This document shows positions 60,183 to 64,000 of a DNA stretch of 64,000 bases, piece after piece. Made by a program: the position numbers and the translations under genes. Within the stretch, counting starts at the first letter, position 1, and every line of letters starts with the position of its first letter. The stretch spans positions 9,672,001 to 9,736,000 of the forward strand of contig JARWIR010000027.1 of assembly GCA_029959085.1 (NCBI GenBank), given 5' to 3'. Under the pieces are notes generated by a model. It worked only from the letters and a program-made list of their open reading frames with translations. It ran no database searches and was not told the origin of the DNA. Origin of the DNA: Nemophila menziesii (taxonomy: Eukaryota; Streptophyta; Magnoliopsida; Boraginales; Hydrophyllaceae).

Positions 60183-60611
60183 ATGAAGGCGAAAGAAATT
60201 GAGTTGGAAAACATCAAAGAATATATGAATTTAGAGAGCTCATACTATAGATTAAGACCCCTTGGTAAGCTTAATGTCCAGAACGACGTTATATGTGAAG
60301 ATGGATATGCAGCCCAACAAGTTTACACAACATTGAAGTCCATTCCTCATTTTGATGATGCATTTTGCTTGTTTCTTGCTATATATCCGAAGTTTCTGAA
60401 TACGAAAAAGATTGATCAGCTGAGATTCACTGAGTATAAACATCTAACCGATCCTGATCAGCTGAGTTACACTGAGTATAAACATCAATCAGATCCTAGT
60501 CATGATGGGAAGGTATGTCTTGACTACTGTGGCTTCAGATTATTCTCGTATGCTCAAGTTCTTTATCACTGGGAATCATACGGGTTTTTAACGACGCACA
60601 CTAAATCCTGA
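60183..60611 (+). pseudogene. Unrecognised 142-codon frame, copy D
   Basis: Starts at ATG 60,183 (MKAKEIELENIKEYMNLESS) and is open to a TGA at 60,609. It contains an imperfect in-frame tandem duplication, DQLRFTEYKHLTDP followed by DQLSYTEYKHQSDP, which copy C seems to have once. The stretch DGKVCLDYCGFRLFSYAQV is unchanged between the arms despite extensive non-coding divergence, which hints at past constraint. I do not recognise the family. The upstream part of the relic (59,341-59,484) is separated by the LINE. Confidence 0.5.
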
Positions 60612-60785
60612 GGAAGAGACAATCAAGCGGGTCATCCGAATGAGGATACTAACAACTTTAAAGTTATGTTCAAAATCAAGTTAATATGAATATGACAGGT
60701 CAAACATCCCAATAACTAAGACAATATCTCACAATTCCTTTATTTTCTTAATTTCTTTAGTCGCGCTACTCACGTAAATTCACTA

Positions 60786-61039
60786 CTCCCTCCGTTTTAA
60801 AATGTTTGTCCACTTTGCTTTTAACACATATTAAGAAATTCAATTATACACTCCATATTAAAAAAGTACACTTTATAAAGTGTCTTGATATCTTAAATAT
60901 GTATTGGAAACAAAAAATTTATTTTTTTAATGGGTAATAGTGGAAAAAGGGGGGAAAAAGTGTCTTTGATATTCTAAGTGGACAAATATTTTGAAACTAC
61001 ATTTTTAGTAAGTAGACAAACATTATGAAATAGAGGGAA
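60786..61039. mobile_element. Stowaway MITE
   Basis: Begins CTCCCTCCGTTTTAAAATG, the hallmark Stowaway (Tc1/mariner) terminus, and ends with the inverted form catTATGAAATAGAGGGAA. It is flanked by TA (60,784-60,785 and 61,040-61,041). Copy C reads ttcactaatagtg without the element, so the TA duplication is verified by an empty site. Length 254 bp, non-coding. Confidence 0.93.
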
Positions 61040-61143
61040 TAATAGTGTGGAAAACAATTTTGTTTAACCAAATAATATCTAAGGATAATTAAATCTTAAT
61101 TCCCTTCTCATTTGTAAGATACTCAACTAACTATCATCTTAGC

Positions 61144-61231
61144 AACCCATATCATAGTGTTTTTAGTTATTGATGGCTTTTAACAAGAACCCATATCATA
61201 GTGTTTTTAGTTATTGATGGCTTTTAACAAC
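61144..61231. repeat. 44-bp exact-like tandem duplication
   Basis: aacccatatcatagtgtttt and the following 24 bases occur twice in succession (61,144 and 61,188). Copy C has one unit, so this arose in copy D only. Confidence 0.9.
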
Positions 61232-61707
61232 AAGTCTATCTATCAAATTTTTTGCATAATTGTTCATATGTCCCCAAGTCAAAAAATTCACATCATGAAT
61301 GCGAGAGAAAAGAAAAACGAATTCGAAAAAGTTTTAAATGTAAGATCTTATGTACTCATCATAGATTCATGGTAAATATAGTCTAATATATTTTAAATTT
61401 TGATATTTAATGAGTACCTAATTCAACATAAAAGCACCATATATAGAAGATGAAACGACATGACTATCAATCATTTTTCTATACATAAAAAAACATATTC
61501 AACAATAAATCAAAAGGTATTTTTTCATAACTTTGGGCAATACAAATCTACTTTTTGTAAAATATTATTAAAAATTTATATTTTAATTCCTAATCTCTAA
61601 ACAAAAATTGAATAAAGCCAATCAACATATTTTTTCCCAAAATTTTTTAATCGTAATTTTAAAAATAAATTTGATTAAACATGAAAAATTTTGTTAGACG
61701 AATTTAC

Positions 61708-61779
61708 CTTTTGCGGAAATGAATCCAATTTCTGTTTTCTTTTTTCTTTTTGTTTATCTTTCTCATCTGCTATATCCAT
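61708..61779 (-). pseudogene. First coding exon of the B3-type gene, copy D (inverted)
   Basis: On the minus strand, 24 codons from ATG at 61,779 (MDIADEKDKQKEK) to a donor at 61,707 (AAAAG|gtaaat). Same exon as in A-C with a small in-frame insertion. The donor and frame are kept. No B3 exon follows in this arm. Confidence 0.6.
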
Positions 61780-61890
61780 TGTGGTGGAGAAAAGATGGTA
61801 AAAAAATATTGAAGTTGATGTTTATTTCTTTAGACGTTGGCGTAGGAATTTGGTTATAATGGCAAAGGAAGGTATGATAAAGTTATTGTG

Positions 61891-62310
61891 TGGTGTCTTC
61901 TAGTGTGTTCTAAATAAACACACCTAAAAAGGCAAGACACGTACCGCAAGTGTACGGGTCGTCCAAGTAATATCTGGTAAACGGGATTTTGATCTCAGGG
62001 ACGGATTAGGTAAGACCAAAGTGTTATGCAATATATAGAAATAGTTGCTTAAATGTAAATTAAAAGTAAAAGAAATAGATTTTTATTTTGGTTTTTGTTT
62101 AGAGGACTAAAGTGCAAAATAAAGTAAATATTAAACTAAAGTAAAACTAATGCAAGAAAATAAATATTAAGAGACGAAAAGATGAGAGAATAGTACTTGA
62201 GTCACGCTAGGTTTCACACAAATAAACTTAATCAATGTTTCTTCTAAGGGACAAATTAGTAACTAGTAGTAGTCGGGATTCTAGATTCTCCTAACCCCCG
62301 TCAGGGTGGA
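61891..62310 (-). mobile_element. LTR fragment, minus orientation
   Basis: On the minus strand this ends ...aagacacca-like (plus strand start tggtgtcttctagtgtgttc). It parallels the end of the solo LTR at 1165-2690: ccgcaagtgtacgg and gtcgggattctagattc ... cccccgtcagggtgga are shared. It breaks off at 62,310 in the middle of the LTR, where a plus-strand LTR begins. It inserted into the outer end of copy D. Confidence 0.75.
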
Positions 62311-63391
62311 TGATGTCTCTTCATTTGTGATAATAAAATATACTCATGAGACATCATTTTAGGCTTATTTATTAGTTTATAGATTGATTTTAGCTTATTT
62401 TAGTGCACTTTCCTATTTTGAGTCTTGATTTGTAGAATTATTATTTTTAGAGCATATTGGGTTTAATTGTTTATTTAGTGTGAAGCTTTAAAGATAATTA
62501 TGGAGATTAATTAGAGTCCAAGTCAAAGACAACAACTTATGGAAAGAGATTTGCATGGAAATTGGAGATAAGGAAATAAAAGCTAAAAAGATGGAAAAGG
62601 AAAAGCTGCCTAAATCTGGGATTCTGCACACACATCTAAAGATTGGTGTTTTTACCTAAGAAATAGGCCGAATTTGGTGATTTCCTTCTAGTGGGTCTAG
62701 ATAATTCTATTTCGATTCTTTTGGTATCTTATGGAGCTCAATCCGACCAATAACGAAGAAGATACACTCAAAATAGCGCAGCAGTGTTTATCTTTATTTC
62801 CTTACGAATTTGAGTTGGGCTAGGAGTCCATTACTTAAGTTATCTCTAAATAAACGAATTAGGTCAACCTCTACACTATAAATACAGCCTCTTAACACTC
62901 TTAAATCATCCTTGGTGAAACCTTAAACCAAGAGGAAGCTTACAACACAAGAGAGAAGTCTGGAAGGAGCTATCATCAACAATGTCTTCTTCTACCTTTA
63001 GATTTGTAATTTCTTTCTTTTATTGCATGAACTAATTTTCTTTAGATTGAGTTTTAGCATTAATGTATGAACCCTAGTTTTGATTGACATCTATCTAATT
63101 TGGGAATTCAATGTTTTAAATAGAATTATAGTTTTTATTCTCTGTTTATGTGTTTGGATTTATATTCTGTGTTCTTGTGGACGGCCGCCATTAGAATTAC
63201 CATCTAGTAATTAGGATACCATTGACAACGGTGTTTAATTGCATGTTTAGCACATAACGTTTAGTTTTAGGTTTGATCTGACAACCCAACCTAGCTAGAT
63301 CATCACTATGGTTTAGTTCTTGTGACTATTTACCAATTACAGGAAAAGTTTGCTTAGGAAGCCTTATTGACACAGGTAAATCCTATTTTAA
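62311..63391 (+). mobile_element. LTR of an Athila-like element, plus orientation, 3' part missing
   Basis: Starts TGATGTCTCTTCATTTGTGA and follows the Athila LTR (57,139 downward on the minus strand) through aaaagatggaaaaggaaaag and the TATA region (ctataaataca near 62,876). After about 1,080 bp it stops matching and changes abruptly at about 63,391-63,395 into pol coding sequence. The remaining ~440 bp of LTR, the primer site, gag, protease and reverse transcriptase are absent, so this is a deletion junction. The small rRNA-free stretch contains no other gene. Confidence 0.8.
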
Positions 63392-63394
63392 ACT

Positions 63395-64000
63395 ACCGAT
63401 AAAGAGAACTATACAGTAACGGAGAAAGAGATGTTAGTCGTGGTTTATGCTTTCGATAAATTTCGTCCCTATTTGGTTGGGAAGAAAACTATTGTATACA
63501 CGGACCATTCAGCTATTAGGTACCTCATGGAGAAAAAGGACGCCAAGCCGCGTCTCATTAGATGGGTACTATTACTTCAAGAATTCGACATAGATATTCG
63601 AGACCGAAAAGGATGCGATAATCAAGTTGCTGATCATTTATCAAGGCTCGAAGGATCTGATGCGAACAAAGAACCATTGTTGGTTAAAGAGGTATTCCTT
63701 GACGAACAACTTTTTGCTATTAAACGTGCTTTTGTGCCATGGTATGCAGATCTAGTCAACCTCATTGTGAGTGGTTTCTTTCCCAAAGATTTCCACCCAC
63801 AACAAAGACAAAGATTGAATCACCAGGCCAAACAGTACTATTGGGATGAACCATACCTCTGGAAGATTTGTAGTGACCAAGTGGTTAGAAGATGTGTACA
63901 TGAAGGTGAAATGGAGAAAATCATTGAAGGTTGTCATAGTTCACCTTATGGAGGTCACTTTAAGGGCGATAGATTCGCAGCTAAAATTCTTCAATCCGGG
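63395..64000 (+). pseudogene. Athila-like pol fragment: RNase H and start of integrase
   Basis: An open frame of 202 codons runs off the right edge. It reads [40 protein letters not shown] and [12 protein letters not shown], the RNase H domain of Ty3/gypsy pol, then a linker and the integrase zinc-binding region ([35 protein letters not shown]). It starts in mid-domain with no start codon, directly joined to LTR sequence, and a stop precedes it at 63,389. Interestingly this supplies the part of pol that the element at 47,371-57,139 lacks. Confidence 0.9.

Larger units (their letters stand above)
46690..61890 (-). repeat. Right arm of the inverted repeat (copy D), interrupted
   Basis: Reverse-complement counterpart of 35,270-39,640. 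Continuity is broken by the Athila element (47,371-57,139), a 5'-truncated LINE (59,485-60,102) and a Stowaway MITE (60,786-61,039); the left arm shows the empty site for each. Removing them leaves about 4.5 kb. The stretches 46,690-47,365 and 57,145-59,340 hold no genes. The outer end at 61,890 is cut by an LTR fragment, so the arm may once have been longer. Confidence 0.88.

Overview
The window is nuclear DNA of a flowering plant, almost certainly a eudicot. Evidence is the strong A+T bias, GT-AG split exons, B3 and Hsp70 gene pieces, an Athila-lineage Ty3/gypsy element with a tRNA-Asp type primer site, plant L1-type LINEs, Stowaway and other MITEs, and Mutator-like elements with 9-bp target duplications. 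I found no complete, undamaged host gene, rRNA, tRNA or CRISPR array. The species cannot be named from this sequence alone.

Layout. (1) 1-17,545 holds two tandem copies (A: 1 to ~8,095; B: ~9,780 to ~17,545) of a broken two-B3-domain (REM-like) gene, invaded by the 5' part of an Hsp70 gene with its promoter and first intron. Copy A also carries a solo LTR, and an Athila-like env fragment sits between the copies. (2) 18,041-23,375 is a full-length L1-type LINE with a clear target duplication and several disabling mutations. (3) 23,900-29,960 is a graveyard: a LINE reverse-transcriptase remnant, an LTR plus 3' part of an Athila-like element, and an opposite-strand LINE remnant. (4) 29,960-33,840 is mostly unassigned DNA with a 134-bp tandem repeat and a 1.0-kb Mutator-like non-autonomous element. 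(5) 33,840-61,890 contains a third (C, forward) and fourth (D, inverted) copy of the B3 upstream region. They form the two arms of a large imperfect inverted repeat (about 35,270-39,640 and 46,690-61,890) around a ~7-kb spacer. The spacer holds a Ulp1/DUF1985-like remnant, a 200-bp tandem array and a Mutator-like element filled with a palindromic minisatellite. The right arm was later interrupted by a 9.77-kb Athila deletion derivative (47,371-57,139), a 5'-truncated LINE and a Stowaway MITE. (6) 61,891-64,000 has two LTR pieces joined in opposite orientation, then an Athila RNase H/integrase fragment running off the window.

Because the duplicated copies supply empty sites for one another, the order of several events can be read directly. 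Duplication of the B3 region giving C/D came early; the MITE and the Hsp70 piece inserted into the A/B lineage; A and B then duplicated in tandem; the solo-LTR element entered A only; the Athila element, truncated LINE and Stowaway entered arm D only. The most unusual objects are the Athila derivative whose intact 919-codon frame runs gag-protease-integrase C-terminus without reverse transcriptase, the promoter-bearing Hsp70 fragment flanked by 16-bp direct repeats, and the palindromic minisatellite.
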